Assembly (NCBI GenBank): GCA_021792405.1
Contig: JAJYUU010000048.1
Span: 1 to 34,076 of the forward strand
Length of the DNA: 34,076 bases
Source of the DNA: Actinomycetes bacterium
Lineage (GTDB): Bacteria > Actinomycetota > Actinomycetes > Streptosporangiales > Streptosporangiaceae
Direction: 5' to 3'
Under the pieces are notes generated by a model, which saw only the letters and a program-made list of their open reading frames with translations, did not search any database and had not been told where the DNA came from. Of this stretch, positions 22,986 to 33,664 are shown in pieces (the first letter of the stretch is position 1; the number at the start of each line of letters is the position of its first letter). A program made the position numbers and the translations under genes.

Positions 22986-24452
22986 GTGTTCTTCATCTAT
23001 CTGCGCCGTGAGCTGCGGCGGCGGATGCGGCAGAGCATCCTGATCTCGCTTGGCCTGGCCCTCGGAATCGGCCTGGTCATCACGGTGACGGCGGCGTCGG
23101 CGGGGGTCACCGCCGCGCAGGGAACAGTGCTGCACTCGCTGTACGGGGTGGGCACCGACATCACGGTTACCCAACCGCCCGCACCCGGCTCCGGGGCGGC
23201 CCAGGGCTTCGGCTTCGGGCTGCGCCAGGCCCTCGGCGGGACCAGGCCGTCAGCGGGGACCAGGATCGATGTCAGCGTGCTGCGCAGCCGCGGACTGGGG
23301 ACTCTGGAGTCGTCGTCGGTGGCAGCCGTATCCCGGCTGCCAGGGGTGAGCGCGGCCGCCGGCGGGCTGACCCTTACCGACATGACATTGAGCGGGACGA
23401 TCCCGAGCATCTCGCCGGCATCGGCCGGCGGTGCGACGGGACGGCATCGCGGCCTGCGGGCCTACCTCACCCCGGCCGCGTTCGGAGTCGAGGGGGTCGA
23501 GATCGGTCAGGGTGAGCTCGGGCCGCTCAGCTCCGGAAAGCTGGTCGCCGGCCACACCTTCACGGCCGCAGACTCGAACTCCGCTGTCGCCGTGATCGAC
23601 TCGAACTTCGCGGCAGCGCAGAAGCTCGGCGTCGGCTCCGCTGTCACCGTCGGCGGCACGGGGTTCAAGGTCATCGGGATTGTGGCCGAGCCGCAGGGAG
23701 ACAATCCGTCGGACGTCTACATTCCGCTGGCCCGTGCCCAGGTGCTGGCCAGTCCCGGGCTGTCCGGCAAGGTCAATACCATCTTCGTCGCGGCGGACAG
23801 CGCCTCGGGGATCGGCCAGGTCTCGGCGCGGATATCCCGCCTGCTGCCGGGTGCCGCTATCACCAACTCCGGCAACCTTGCGGGCGAGGTAACCGGGTCG
23901 CTCTCGAGCGCCGCCAGCCTGGCGGGCAGCCTGGGCCGCTGGCTGGCGATCGCGGTACTCGCGGCGGCCTTCCTCCTGGCGAGTCTGCTGACGATGTCCG
24001 CGGTCTCGCGGCGGGTCAGGGAGTTCGGCACGCTCAAAGCGCTTGGCTGGCGAAGCAGCCGCATCGTCGGCCAGGTCGTCGGCGAAGCCCTGGCCGTCGG
24101 AGCCATCGGCGGCGTGGCGGGAATCGGACTCGGCCTGGCCGGAGCGGCCCTGGTCGGCTCGCTCGCCCCGCCGCTGTCCGCCTCGGTTGGCCTGGTCACC
24201 GGCTCCGCGACGCCGGGAGGAGCGCGCGCGTTCGCCGGCGGCCGACCGCACGCCGGCCGCGGAGGCGGCGGGTTCCGGGCACTGGCGGCGGCCGGTCACA
24301 CCGTGACCGTGCACCTGAGCGCGCCAGTGACGCTGACCGCCATGGCGCTCGCGGTGGGCCTGGCGATCCTGGGCGGCCTGGTCGCCGGCTCGCTCGGTGG
24401 CTGGCGGGCCAGCAGGCTGCGCCCCGCCGCTGCGCTGTCGAGGGTCGCATGA
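22986..24452 (+). CDS. FtsX/MacB-type ABC transporter permease
   Basis: This is an integral membrane protein of 488 residues from the GTG at 22986, which has GGAGAGG 6 bases upstream. The frame opens earlier, at 22824, but without homology-like sequence. One membrane helix lies near the N-terminus (about 19-37, ISLGLALGIGLVITVTAAS). It is followed by a large extracellular MacB-like periplasmic-core domain (about 45-315) and three helices near 318-340, 364-390 and 452-472. The cytosolic motif REFGTLKALGWRSSRIV between helices two and three is typical of FtsX domains. A Gly-rich insertion (about 405-435) separates the last two helices. Together with the next gene it forms an exporter or lipoprotein-handling ABC system of unknown substrate. 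Confidence 0.88.
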   Translation: MFFIYLRRELRRRMRQSILISLGLALGIGLVITVTAASAGVTAAQGTVLHSLYGVGTDITVTQPPAPGSGAAQGFGFGLRQALGGTRPSAGTRIDVSVLRSRGLGTLESSSVAAVSRLPGVSAAAGGLTLTDMTLSGTIPSISPASAGGATGRHRGLRAYLTPAAFGVEGVEIGQGELGPLSSGKLVAGHTFTAADSNSAVAVIDSNFAAAQKLGVGSAVTVGGTGFKVIGIVAEPQGDNPSDVYIPLARAQVLASPGLSGKVNTIFVAADSASGIGQVSARISRLLPGAAITNSGNLAGEVTGSLSSAASLAGSLGRWLAIAVLAAAFLLASLLTMSAVSRRVREFGTLKALGWRSSRIVGQVVGEALAVGAIGGVAGIGLGLAGAALVGSLAPPLSASVGLVTGSATPGGARAFAGGRPHAGRGGGGFRALAAAGHTVTVHLSAPVTLTAMALAVGLAILGGLVAGSLGGWRASRLRPAAALSRVA

Positions 24453-24492
24453 CGCGCAGTCCGTCCCGTCCCTTCCGTTCGGAGAGGAAGCC

Positions 24493-25503
<1,011 letters not shown>

Positions 25504-25735
25504 CCACAGCGCGCGCGCCCGATCGCCAACAGCACGGCGGCACCGCCCAGCCCGAACCCCAGCCGTACCCAGGCGATCCGCGGGAACTGGGTGACGCCGG
25601 CCGGCGCGGTCACCGGCCCAATAGCCGCTAGCAAGAGCCGGGCGGGCCGCGCCGCGCGTAGCGCCCGGCAAGTGGCGCAGTCCACAACTGCCGCGGGCGA
25701 CACCGGAATAGCTGGCATGGCACACTAGTTCACGG
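25504..25735. other. Gap between the ABC ATPase and the FMN riboswitch; possible minus-strand gene remnant
   Basis: No plus-strand gene is supported. On the minus strand one frame (from about 25613) encodes a membrane-helix-like FPRIAWVRLGFGLGGAAVLL. Near 25512 another frame continues with ALWSAFRIRGGLEADEDIA and later VPGLGIVGIGGLLGRR, ending at 25237. Together they could be a frameshifted small membrane protein. The evidence is composition and hydrophobicity only. Confidence 0.25.
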
Positions 25736-25739
25736 AAGT

Positions 25740-25866
25740 ACGTGCTCCGGGGTCGGTGAAACTCCGAACCGGCGGTGATAGTCCGCGACCCGGCCGAAAC
25801 CATCGGCTGGCTGACCCGGTGAAATTCCGGGACCGACGGTTAAAGTCCGGATGGGAGGCAGCACGT
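25740..25866 (+). promoter_or_regulatory. FMN riboswitch (RFN element) controlling the riboflavin operon
   Basis: All conserved blocks are present: P1 ACGTGCT (25740-25746) with AGCACGT (25860-25866), GGGGTCGGTGAAACTCCG, AACCGGCGGTGATAGTCCGC and GACCC, a variable P4-arm stem, then CCGGTGAAATTCCGGGACCG and ACGGTTAAAGTCCGGATGGG. It binds flavin mononucleotide and lowers expression of the genes downstream. The ribE start is 120 bases beyond its 3' end. There is no U-run terminator, so control is more likely at translation initiation or through Rho. Confidence 0.96.
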
Positions 25867-25935
25867 GCGCGGCGCCGCGCTGGCCCGGTGGTCCGAGTCG
25901 GCAGAGCCGCGGCTGCGCTGCTAGCGCATTTCCCC

Positions 25936-25980
25936 CCGGAGTCGGATGCATGACCCGATGGGTCGCAGGCTCCGGAGGAG
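25936..25980 (+). promoter_or_regulatory. Stem covering the ribE ribosome site (probable riboswitch output)
   Basis: CCGGAG (25936-25941) pairs with CTCCGG (25970-25975), and the C-run before it can extend onto the GGAGGAG Shine-Dalgarno sequence (25974-25980) of ribE with one mismatch. Within the loop GACCC-GAT-GGGTC (25952-25964) forms its own hairpin. The arrangement fits a ribosome-site sequestering stem. Confidence 0.5.
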
Positions 25981-25986
25981 GACGCG

Positions 25987-26591
25987 GTGTTTACCGGGAT
26001 AGTGGAAGAACTCGGCGAGGTCGTCGGCATCGAGACGACCGGTGCCTCGGCTCGGCTGACCGTGCGCGGGCCGCTGGTAGCCGGCGACGCCAGTAGCGGT
26101 GATTCCATCGCGATCAATGGCGTGTGCCTGACAGTGACCCGGTCGGCAGATGGCGTCTTCAGCGCGGACGTGATGGGCGAGACCCTCAGCCGGTCCAGCC
26201 TGGGCGCCCTTGCTCCCGGCGCAATCGTGAACCTGGAGCGTCCGCTGCGGTCTGACGGCCGCCTTGGCGGGCACATCGTGCAGGGTCATGTGGACGGCAC
26301 CGGCATCCTGCTGGCACGTCGGCCGGCCGGCAACTCCGAGGTGCTGCGGATCTCGGTTCCCGCGGTACTAGCCCGTTACCTGGTGGAAAAGGGTTCGGTG
26401 GCGGTTGACGGCATCAGCCTGACGATATCCGCACTCGGCGAGACTGGCGGCGAGCACTGGTTTGAGGTGAGTCTGATCCCGGCGACCCTGGAGCGGACCA
26501 CGCTTGGCCGAGAGCAGCCGGGCGGAGTGGTGAACCTCGAAGTTGACGTGATCGCCAAATACGTGGAACGCCTGCTGGCCGGGAGCCCGCA

Positions 26592-26595
<4 letters not shown>
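25987..26595 (+). CDS. ribE: Riboflavin synthase, alpha subunit
   Basis: Converts two 6,7-dimethyl-8-ribityllumazine molecules to riboflavin. The 202 residues begin with the family signature [12 protein letters not shown] and contain two similar lumazine-binding barrels (about 1-97 and 98-195). Each has a recognisable core: [12 protein letters not shown] with [10 protein letters not shown] in the first, [11 protein letters not shown] with [11 protein letters not shown] in the second, and the conserved [13 protein letters not shown] between them. The GTG start follows GGAGGAG by 6 bases. It is the first gene after the FMN riboswitch and overlaps ribBA by 4 bases. Some actinobacterial annotations call it ribC. 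Confidence 0.97.
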
Positions 26596-28549
<1,954 letters not shown>

Positions 28550-28625
28550 GCGCTCTCTGGCGGCGCGCGGCGCGCGCTGCTGGCTCGCCTGGCGGGTCCT
28601 TGCGAGTACCAGGACTGGCCGGCAT

Positions 28626-28674
28626 GCGGCCGCTGACGGTAACCGGCCGCTGACGGTAAGCGGCCGCTGACGGC
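28626..28674 (+). repeat. 17-bp tandem repeats downstream of ribH
   Basis: The unit GCGGCCGCTGACGGTAA is repeated nearly three times (28626-28642, 28643-28659 with one change, 28660-28674 partial). It lies in noncoding DNA between ribH and the vapC remnant. Function unknown. Confidence 0.8.
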
Positions 28675-28701
28675 CGGGCGAGCCGGTTTCCTAGGCCGCC
28701 A

Positions 28702-28968
28702 TGCCGGCGGGACAGCCCATTCAGTCGCCTGGCCGGTGATTGCCGCTATGCGGTCGTAATCGGCGTCATAGTGCAGGATCGTCAGCTCGAACCGCTCAGC
28801 TGTCGCGGCAATCAATAGGTCCGGGATCGAAACCGATCTGTGCTGAGCATGCTGCGCCAGCAGGCCTTGCACATCGATGGCGCGCTGCGCAATCTCATCG
28901 GTCATCGGGAAGTACTCGAAAGCGGCGCGCTGCGCCTGGAAGTGGTCATGCCCACTGCCGATCCTGGC
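28702..28968 (-). pseudogene. VapC-type PIN-domain toxin, N-terminally truncated
   Basis: From 28968 to 28702 the minus strand encodes [20 protein letters not shown], then [40 protein letters not shown] and [20 protein letters not shown]. This is the second half of a VapC ribonuclease, including the IPDxLIAATAE and HYDxDYDRIA blocks with conserved acidic residues. A TGA in frame at 28969-28971 and unrelated sequence upstream remove the first half with its catalytic Asp. No antitoxin gene is visible. The frame also runs on past the normal C-terminus. It is probably a dead remnant. Confidence 0.75.
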
Positions 28969-29037
28969 TCACCCGCGAACCACTGCAGTAGTACTGCCGC
29001 TGTCGTTCTAGCCACGGCAACGGTCCTGCTGCTGTGG

Positions 29038-29913
29038 TTAGCCGCGGCAGGCCGGGGCCACGCGGTAGTGGTAGCCATGGTGGTCGGTGAAGCCGAGCCT
29101 CCGGTAGAGCGCGCGGGCTCCGGCGTTCCCGTCGGTTACCTGCAGGTAGATGCCGCTGGCGCCACGCTGAGCGCCAGCCGCGGCGAGCGCGCTGGTCACG
29201 GCGGCGCCAAGGCCCATGCGGCGAAACCGCGGGTCCGCTTCGACAGCGGTCAGCCCGGCCCGGGCGCCGGCGTGCGCCACCCGGCCGATGGCGATTGTCT
29301 CCCCGCCGGCCCGGACCGACCCGAACGCCTGCCAGGGCGCCGACATCACCAGCCGGGCGGCCACCGGCGGCAGCGGCTGCCCGCGGTAGTGATACCTGGC
29401 CAGCCAGGCCTCGTCGGGCTTGGCGTCGATCGCCGCTGCTGTCTCGCCTGCCGGGCTGGCCGCCCAGGTTGCCCAGGTTGCCATAGTTGCTCCGGCTGCT
29501 CCGGCTGCTCCGGCTGCTCCGGCTGCTCCGGCTGCTCCGGCTGCTCCGGCTGCTCCGGCTGCGGCGGGCCGCGAGGCCACCTCCTCGGCAGCCGCTGTCA
29601 TCACGGTCGCGGCATCGGTATGGATGGTCCAGCCAAGGCCCGCCAGCACGCGGTCCAGGGGGTTGGCTGACGGCTGGCCTGGCGGATACGGCACTGCGAT
29701 CATGGCTGGCAGGCCGCGCTCGGCATTCCACGCGCAGACTTTGCCGATAGCCTCCGCGAGCGGCAGTCCCGGCTGCCCGGCCGCGAGCGCGCTGTTCGCC
29801 CGGCCGGTGAAGCCCTCGGCGGCCCGCAGCAGCCAATCGCCAAGCCGGTCTTCCTGGCAAGCCCGCCAGCCCGCCGCAGCGGCGTGCTCAAGGTCGTCGA
29901 TCGAGATGGTCAC
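29038..29913 (-). CDS. GNAT family N-acetyltransferase with an Ala/Gly repeat linker
   Basis: The protein has 291 residues. The C-terminal half (about 165-285) is a GNAT fold with the acetyl-CoA loop RFRRMGLGAAV and then IYLQVTDGNAGARALYRRLG and FTDHHGYHYR. The N-terminal ~110 residues (LEHAAAAGWRACQEDRLGDW, LLRAAEGFTGRANSAL) resemble the degenerate first GNAT half of a two-domain actinobacterial family. Between them lies a pure Ala/Gly linker encoded by eight perfect 9-bp repeats (29489-29560). The substrate is unknown. The ATG at 29913 is the natural start. The gene is divergent from the F420/PPOX gene, with 83 bases between. Confidence 0.87.
   Translation of the reverse strand: MTISIDDLEHAAAAGWRACQEDRLGDWLLRAAEGFTGRANSALAAGQPGLPLAEAIGKVCAWNAERGLPAMIAVPYPPGQPSANPLDRVLAGLGWTIHTDAATVMTAAAEEVASRPAAAGAAGAAGAAGAAGAAGAAGAAGATMATWATWAASPAGETAAAIDAKPDEAWLARYHYRGQPLPPVAARLVMSAPWQAFGSVRAGGETIAIGRVAHAGARAGLTAVEADPRFRRMGLGAAVTSALAAAGAQRGASGIYLQVTDGNAGARALYRRLGFTDHHGYHYRVAPACRG
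29489..29560 (+). repeat. Eight perfect 9-bp tandem repeats within the GNAT gene
   Basis: GCTCCGGCT is repeated eight times without mismatch (on the minus strand, a repeating Ala-Gly-Ala type linker). The unit is three codons, so gain or loss changes linker length but not the frame. A shorter two-copy 9-bp repeat (GCCCAGGTT) precedes it. Confidence 0.95.
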
Positions 29914-29996
29914 TGGGCCCAGGGTGCCAGGATTAGCTGGCCGCCGTACTCGGTTAGACCGGCTGGCCGGACGTTACCTCCAGACAGGAGCTGCTC

Positions 29997-30440
29997 ATGA
30001 CGACATTGGCTGACGCCGAGGCGGTCGGCGGCCGCGACCAGTTCCTGGCGGTGATCTCCACCGCGCGCGCCGACGGGACGATCCAAGCGTCGCTGGTCAA
30101 TGCCGGCGTACTGGCGGACCCTCAGACCGGGCAGCGGGTGGTGGGGTTCGTCACCTATGGCCGGGCCAAGCTCGGCAACCTGAGGGCCCGGCCGCAGGTG
30201 ACGGTGACCTTCCGGGCTGGCTGGGAATGGGCTGCGGTCGAAGGCACGGCCAGGATCATCGGGCCCGATGACCCGGCGGCAGGAATGGATGCCGAGCGCC
30301 TGCGCCTGCTGCGCCGGGATGTCTTCACCGCAGCGGGCGGCAGTCACGACGACTGGGATGAGTATGACCGCGTGATGGCGGCCGAACGGCGGGCCGTCGT
30401 GCTGGTCACTCCGACGAGGATCTACAGCAACCAGCGCTAG
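29997..30440 (+). CDS. PPOX-class, probably F420-dependent oxidoreductase
   Basis: This 147-residue split-barrel protein is of the pyridoxamine-phosphate-oxidase-like class. Typical family stretches are DQFLAVISTARADGTIQASL, VGFVTYGRAKLGNLRARPQV and TVTFRAGWEWAAVEGTARII, with the last strand ending VVLVTPTRIYSNQR. The pattern fits the actinobacterial F420-dependent TIGR03618-type subgroup better than true PdxH, which would be longer. Substrate unknown. AGGAG lies 7 bases before the ATG. A weak hairpin (30462-30486) follows the stop. Confidence 0.87.
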   Translation: MTTLADAEAVGGRDQFLAVISTARADGTIQASLVNAGVLADPQTGQRVVGFVTYGRAKLGNLRARPQVTVTFRAGWEWAAVEGTARIIGPDDPAAGMDAERLRLLRRDVFTAAGGSHDDWDEYDRVMAAERRAVVLVTPTRIYSNQR

Positions 30441-30461
30441 CGGACGGCGACAGCCGGCATC

Positions 30462-30486
30462 AGGCCCGCCGTGCGCTGCCGGGCCT
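30462..30486 (+). terminator. Weak hairpin after the PPOX gene
   Basis: AGGCCCG (30462-30468) pairs with CGGGCCT (30480-30486) around an 11-base loop, 22 bases after the stop. There is no T-run. It may reduce read-through into xdhC. Confidence 0.35.
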
Positions 30487-30574
30487 ACGCTAAGGAAGAT
30501 GGCGACTGCCGCAATTGTTGGCCCAGTGCCGGGCAGGACACGCGGCCCGGCAGACAGCAACTGAGGTGACCTGA

Positions 30575-31732
30575 GTGCGCGACATTCTTGATCCCATCAC
30601 GAAGTGGTGGGAGGCGAACGACACGTTCGGGCTTGCCACGGTTGTCCGCACCTACAGCAGCGCACCACGGGAGCCAGGTGCCGCGATGGCGGTTTCGGGG
30701 GCCGGCGAGGTGGTGGGCAGCGTATCCGGCGGATGTGTCGAAGGCGCTGTCTACGAGCTCGCCGCCGAGGTCACCGCGAGCGGCCAGCCGGTCTTGCGTC
30801 GCTACGGGATCAGCGACGACGACGCGTTCGCGGTCGGTCTCACCTGCGGCGGAATCATCGACATCTTCGTAGAGCCCGCTAGCCGGCAGCGGTTCGCCTA
30901 CCTCGGCGAGATCGCCGAGGACGTACGGCAGGGCATCCCGGTGGCGGTCGCTACCGTGATCGAGGGGCCGGGCATCGTCGGCGCCCGCCGGATCATCTGG
31001 GAAGGCGACCGCACGGCCGGCTCGCTCGGCGCGGGGGACCGCCTCGATGCGGCCGTCGACGACGACGCCCGCGGCATGCTCGCCCAGGGCCTGACTGGGG
31101 TACGCCGGTACGGCCCGGACGGTGAGCGGCGCCGGGATGAGCTGGCGATCTTCGTTCAGTCGTTTGCGCCCGCGCCGCGGATGCTGGTCTTCGGCGCGAT
31201 CGACTTCGCTGCGGCGGTGGCTAAGGCGGGCAAGTTCCTTGGCTACCGGGTCACTGTGTGCGATGCCCGCCCGGTGTTTGCCACCAAGTCCCGGTTTCCG
31301 GATGCCGACGAGGTCATCACCGACTGGCCGCACCGGTACCTCTCCGGCAGCGCCACCGACGAGCGCTCGGTCATCTGCGTCCTGACCCACGACCCGAAGT
31401 TCGACGTTCCGCTGCTCGAGGTAGCGCTGCGGCGGCCGGCCGCCTATATCGGCGCGATGGGCAGCAGGCGCACTCACGAGGACCGGCTCGCGCGGTTGCG
31501 CGAGGCCGGGCTGACCGAGGCCGAGCTGAGCAGGCTCCGCTCGCCGATCGGGCTCGACCTCGGAGCCCGGACGCCGGAGGAGACCGCGGTAGCAATTGCG
31601 GCCGAGCTCATCCAGCTGCGCTGGGGCGGCACCGGGCGGCCGCTCACCGCGACGACGGGCCGCATCCACCATGGCAGCGTGCCAGCTGACCGGCAGGCGC
31701 CCGCTGGGGTAGCGGACGATCGGAGCGCGTAA
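30575..31732 (+). CDS. XdhC/CoxI family molybdenum-hydroxylase maturation protein
   Basis: The 385 residues have the N-terminal XdhC/CoxI region (about 1-100: LATVVRTYSSAPREPGAAMA, then GSVSGGCVEGAVYELA and LTCGGIIDIFVEP) and a C-terminal Rossmann-like XdhC_C region (about 200-345: MLVFGAIDFAAAVAKAGKFL, then CVLTHDPKFDVPLLEVAL and AYIGAMGSRRTHEDRLARL). The family inserts sulfurated molybdenum cofactor into xanthine dehydrogenase and CO-dehydrogenase type enzymes. The GTG start follows GAGGTGA. It is directly followed, with no gap, by a MocA-like nucleotidyltransferase gene. The hydroxylase subunits are not in the window. Confidence 0.92.
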   Translation: MRDILDPITKWWEANDTFGLATVVRTYSSAPREPGAAMAVSGAGEVVGSVSGGCVEGAVYELAAEVTASGQPVLRRYGISDDDAFAVGLTCGGIIDIFVEPASRQRFAYLGEIAEDVRQGIPVAVATVIEGPGIVGARRIIWEGDRTAGSLGAGDRLDAAVDDDARGMLAQGLTGVRRYGPDGERRRDELAIFVQSFAPAPRMLVFGAIDFAAAVAKAGKFLGYRVTVCDARPVFATKSRFPDADEVITDWPHRYLSGSATDERSVICVLTHDPKFDVPLLEVALRRPAAYIGAMGSRRTHEDRLARLREAGLTEAELSRLRSPIGLDLGARTPEETAVAIAAELIQLRWGGTGRPLTATTGRIHHGSVPADRQAPAGVADDRSA

Positions 31733-32428
31733 GTGCCGCCGCATGCCGTGGCTGGCGTGCTGCTTGCGGCCGGCGCCGGCAGTCGGCTAGGACGCCCCAA
31801 GGCGCTGGTCATCGTTGACGGTCAGTCGCTGGTGCGCCGGGGCATCAGGCTGCTGCAGGGCGGCGGCACTGACCCCGTCATCGTCGTTACCGGTGCGACA
31901 GGACCGGATCCGGACGCGGGCGGCGCGCATGCCGGCGCCAGTGCCAGCCCGGCCGGCGGCGGCCCGACCGCTGCCGGGCCGCCGCGAAGCAGCCGCGGCG
32001 TGATCAGCGTGCACAACCCGGACTGGCAGGCCGGCATGGGCTCGTCGCTGGCCGTCGGCCTGCGCGCGGTACCAGCGGACTGCTCCGCGGCGGTACTCGC
32101 ACTCGCCGATCAGCCGCTGGTCGGACCCGAGGCGGTGCGCAGGCTGCTGGCCGCGTACGCAGCCGGGGCCAGTGTGGCGGTCGCGTGCTATCACGGCCGG
32201 CCGCGCAATCCTGTGCTGATCAGCCGAGAGCACTGGCCGGAGGTAATCGCGCTGGCCGCCGGCGACGTGGGGGCCCGCCCGTTCCTGCGCGCGCACCCAG
32301 GCCTGGTGACAGAGGTCGAGTGCGCTGACACCGGCCGCCCGGACGATGTTGACTCGCCCGAGGATCTGGCCCGGGTCGAGGGGCTGCTCGCCGGGCTGCC
32401 GCGGGCTGACCCGGATGACCGGGGCTGA
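31733..32428 (+). CDS. MocA-like nucleotidyltransferase (molybdenum cofactor cytidylyltransferase family)
   Basis: The 231 residues start with the nucleotide-binding signature VLLAAGAGSRLGRPKAL (about 9-25) and contain VLALADQPLVGPEAVRRLL (the metal-binding Asp before Gln-Pro) and RPRNPVLISREHWPEV, as in MocA-type enzymes that attach CMP to molybdopterin. A ~35-residue Ala/Gly/Pro insertion (about 57-90) replaces a loop. The GTG start immediately follows the XdhC stop, so the two are translationally linked and probably act in the same cofactor maturation. It converges on the aldose-epimerase gene with only 18 bases between. Confidence 0.9.
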   Translation: MPPHAVAGVLLAAGAGSRLGRPKALVIVDGQSLVRRGIRLLQGGGTDPVIVVTGATGPDPDAGGAHAGASASPAGGGPTAAGPPRSSRGVISVHNPDWQAGMGSSLAVGLRAVPADCSAAVLALADQPLVGPEAVRRLLAAYAAGASVAVACYHGRPRNPVLISREHWPEVIALAAGDVGARPFLRAHPGLVTEVECADTGRPDDVDSPEDLARVEGLLAGLPRADPDDRG

Positions 32429-32446
32429 CCCGGACTGCCCCGTTTC

Positions 32447-33379
32447 CTAGCCGATTCTGGCCGCCCGGATGCCCCATTGCTGCACGGTGCTGTCGCCTGG
32501 CTCGATCGTCAGCAGGTCGATGCCGGTCACGAACGCGTTGGGCGGGCAGGTCATCGGCTCGATAGCCAGGGCCCGGCGCCGCGCGTCCGGGCCGAGCGCA
32601 TCGCCGGTGAACACCTGCAGCCAGCGGTAGCCGGCCCCGGCCCAGAGCGCAATCTCGGCGTCAGGGCCAGTCAGCCGTGCCCAGGCGCAGCCGTCATCGT
32701 CGGTGTACAGGCCGGTGAAGGCGGTGTCCAGCGAGGTGCTGCCGATCGGGCGGCGCTCCCGGAAGTCGTACTCCGAGCCTGCGACCTCCCGCGGCCGGCC
32801 GACGGGGATGCCGCGGCCGTCAGCGGGCTGCCAGCGCGCGGCAGGCAGCTGCAGCTGCCAGCTGTCGATCGTGCCGGTGCCTGCCAGCAGATACGGGTGC
32901 GAGCCGGTGCCGAACGGAGCCGGGCGGCTGCCGGTGTTGCGCGCCGTCACGGTGACCTCGAGTCCGCCCTGCGCGCTGAGCCGGTACCGTGCGCTCAGCG
33001 CCAGGCAGAACGGGTAGCCAGGCTGTCCAAGCAGCTGCAGCCCAAGCTCCACGAGATCGGGCTGCGAGTGGCAGACAGTCCAGCTGGCGAACCTGGTGAG
33101 GCCATGGATGGCGTTGCCGTGCGCAGGCTCGGACAGGTCAAGCTGGTAGCTGCGGCCGCCGAAGGAATAGGTGCCGTGGTCGACCCGGTTCGGCCAGGGC
33201 GCTAGCAGCTGGCCAGCGCCCGCCGGCGGCACCTCGTCGGCGCCATGCTCGCTGATGACCGCCTGGCCGCCGAGACTCAGGGAGCGCAGCCCGGCACCTA
33301 GTTCGGTAACAGTGGCCCGGTACTCGCCAGCGGCGATTTCGTATTGCGCACCGGTGAGCGGAAGAGTCGATTCTGGCAT
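32447..33379 (-). CDS. Aldose 1-epimerase-like protein
   Basis: The 310 residues from the ATG at 33379 form a galactose-mutarotase-like beta-sandwich. Landmarks are LLAPWPNRVDHGTYSFGGRS (substrate Asn-Arg), AHGNAIHGLTRFASWTV (catalytic His), FGTGSHPYLLAG (second His) and LQVFTGDALGPDARRRALAIEPMTCPPNAF, which ends with the catalytic Glu. It interconverts sugar anomers, with preferred sugar unknown. The frame is open upstream to 33457, but those 26 residues do not look like the family. It could serve a sugar pathway, and no link to the xylose-type transporter 10 kb away is shown. Confidence 0.93.
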   Translation of the reverse strand: MPESTLPLTGAQYEIAAGEYRATVTELGAGLRSLSLGGQAVISEHGADEVPPAGAGQLLAPWPNRVDHGTYSFGGRSYQLDLSEPAHGNAIHGLTRFASWTVCHSQPDLVELGLQLLGQPGYPFCLALSARYRLSAQGGLEVTVTARNTGSRPAPFGTGSHPYLLAGTGTIDSWQLQLPAARWQPADGRGIPVGRPREVAGSEYDFRERRPIGSTSLDTAFTGLYTDDDGCAWARLTGPDAEIALWAGAGYRWLQVFTGDALGPDARRRALAIEPMTCPPNAFVTGIDLLTIEPGDSTVQQWGIRAARIG

Positions 33380-33458
33380 AGAGCCAACTCTGGCATCCGC
33401 CGGCCGAGCGCGGATGACGGCTCGCCCGAATCCTGGTTGCGGACTGGCGGCCAGCAAG

Positions 33459-33507
33459 AAAAATGCCGGCGGGGCTGCTTGGGGAGCGGGGGACCGTCAG
33501 CCCCGCC
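33459..33507 (-). terminator. Rho-independent terminator of the minus-strand gene at 33665
   Basis: Read on the minus strand, GGCGGGGCTG (33507-33498) pairs perfectly with CAGCCCCGCC (33477-33468), and GGCATTTTTCT follows. A 10-bp G/C stem with a five-T run is the clearest intrinsic terminator in the window. The loop is 20 bases. Confidence 0.8.
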
Positions 33508-33664
33508 AGCACAACGAACCCTAGCCGCCGAGGCTGCACATCGGTGCGAAGTTCGCCAACCCCGCAGCTAGTTCTGGTAGCCAGACAGCAGCTGCGGCAA
33601 GCGCCTCAGGGCACGCCGTGACTGGCTCGCGTCGGTACCCCTGGCGTCGCCGGCCAATCGGGCA

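Noticed and set aside
29489-29560. CRISPR-like array
   Set aside because: Units are 9 bp, perfectly contiguous with no spacers, and lie in frame in a coding region.
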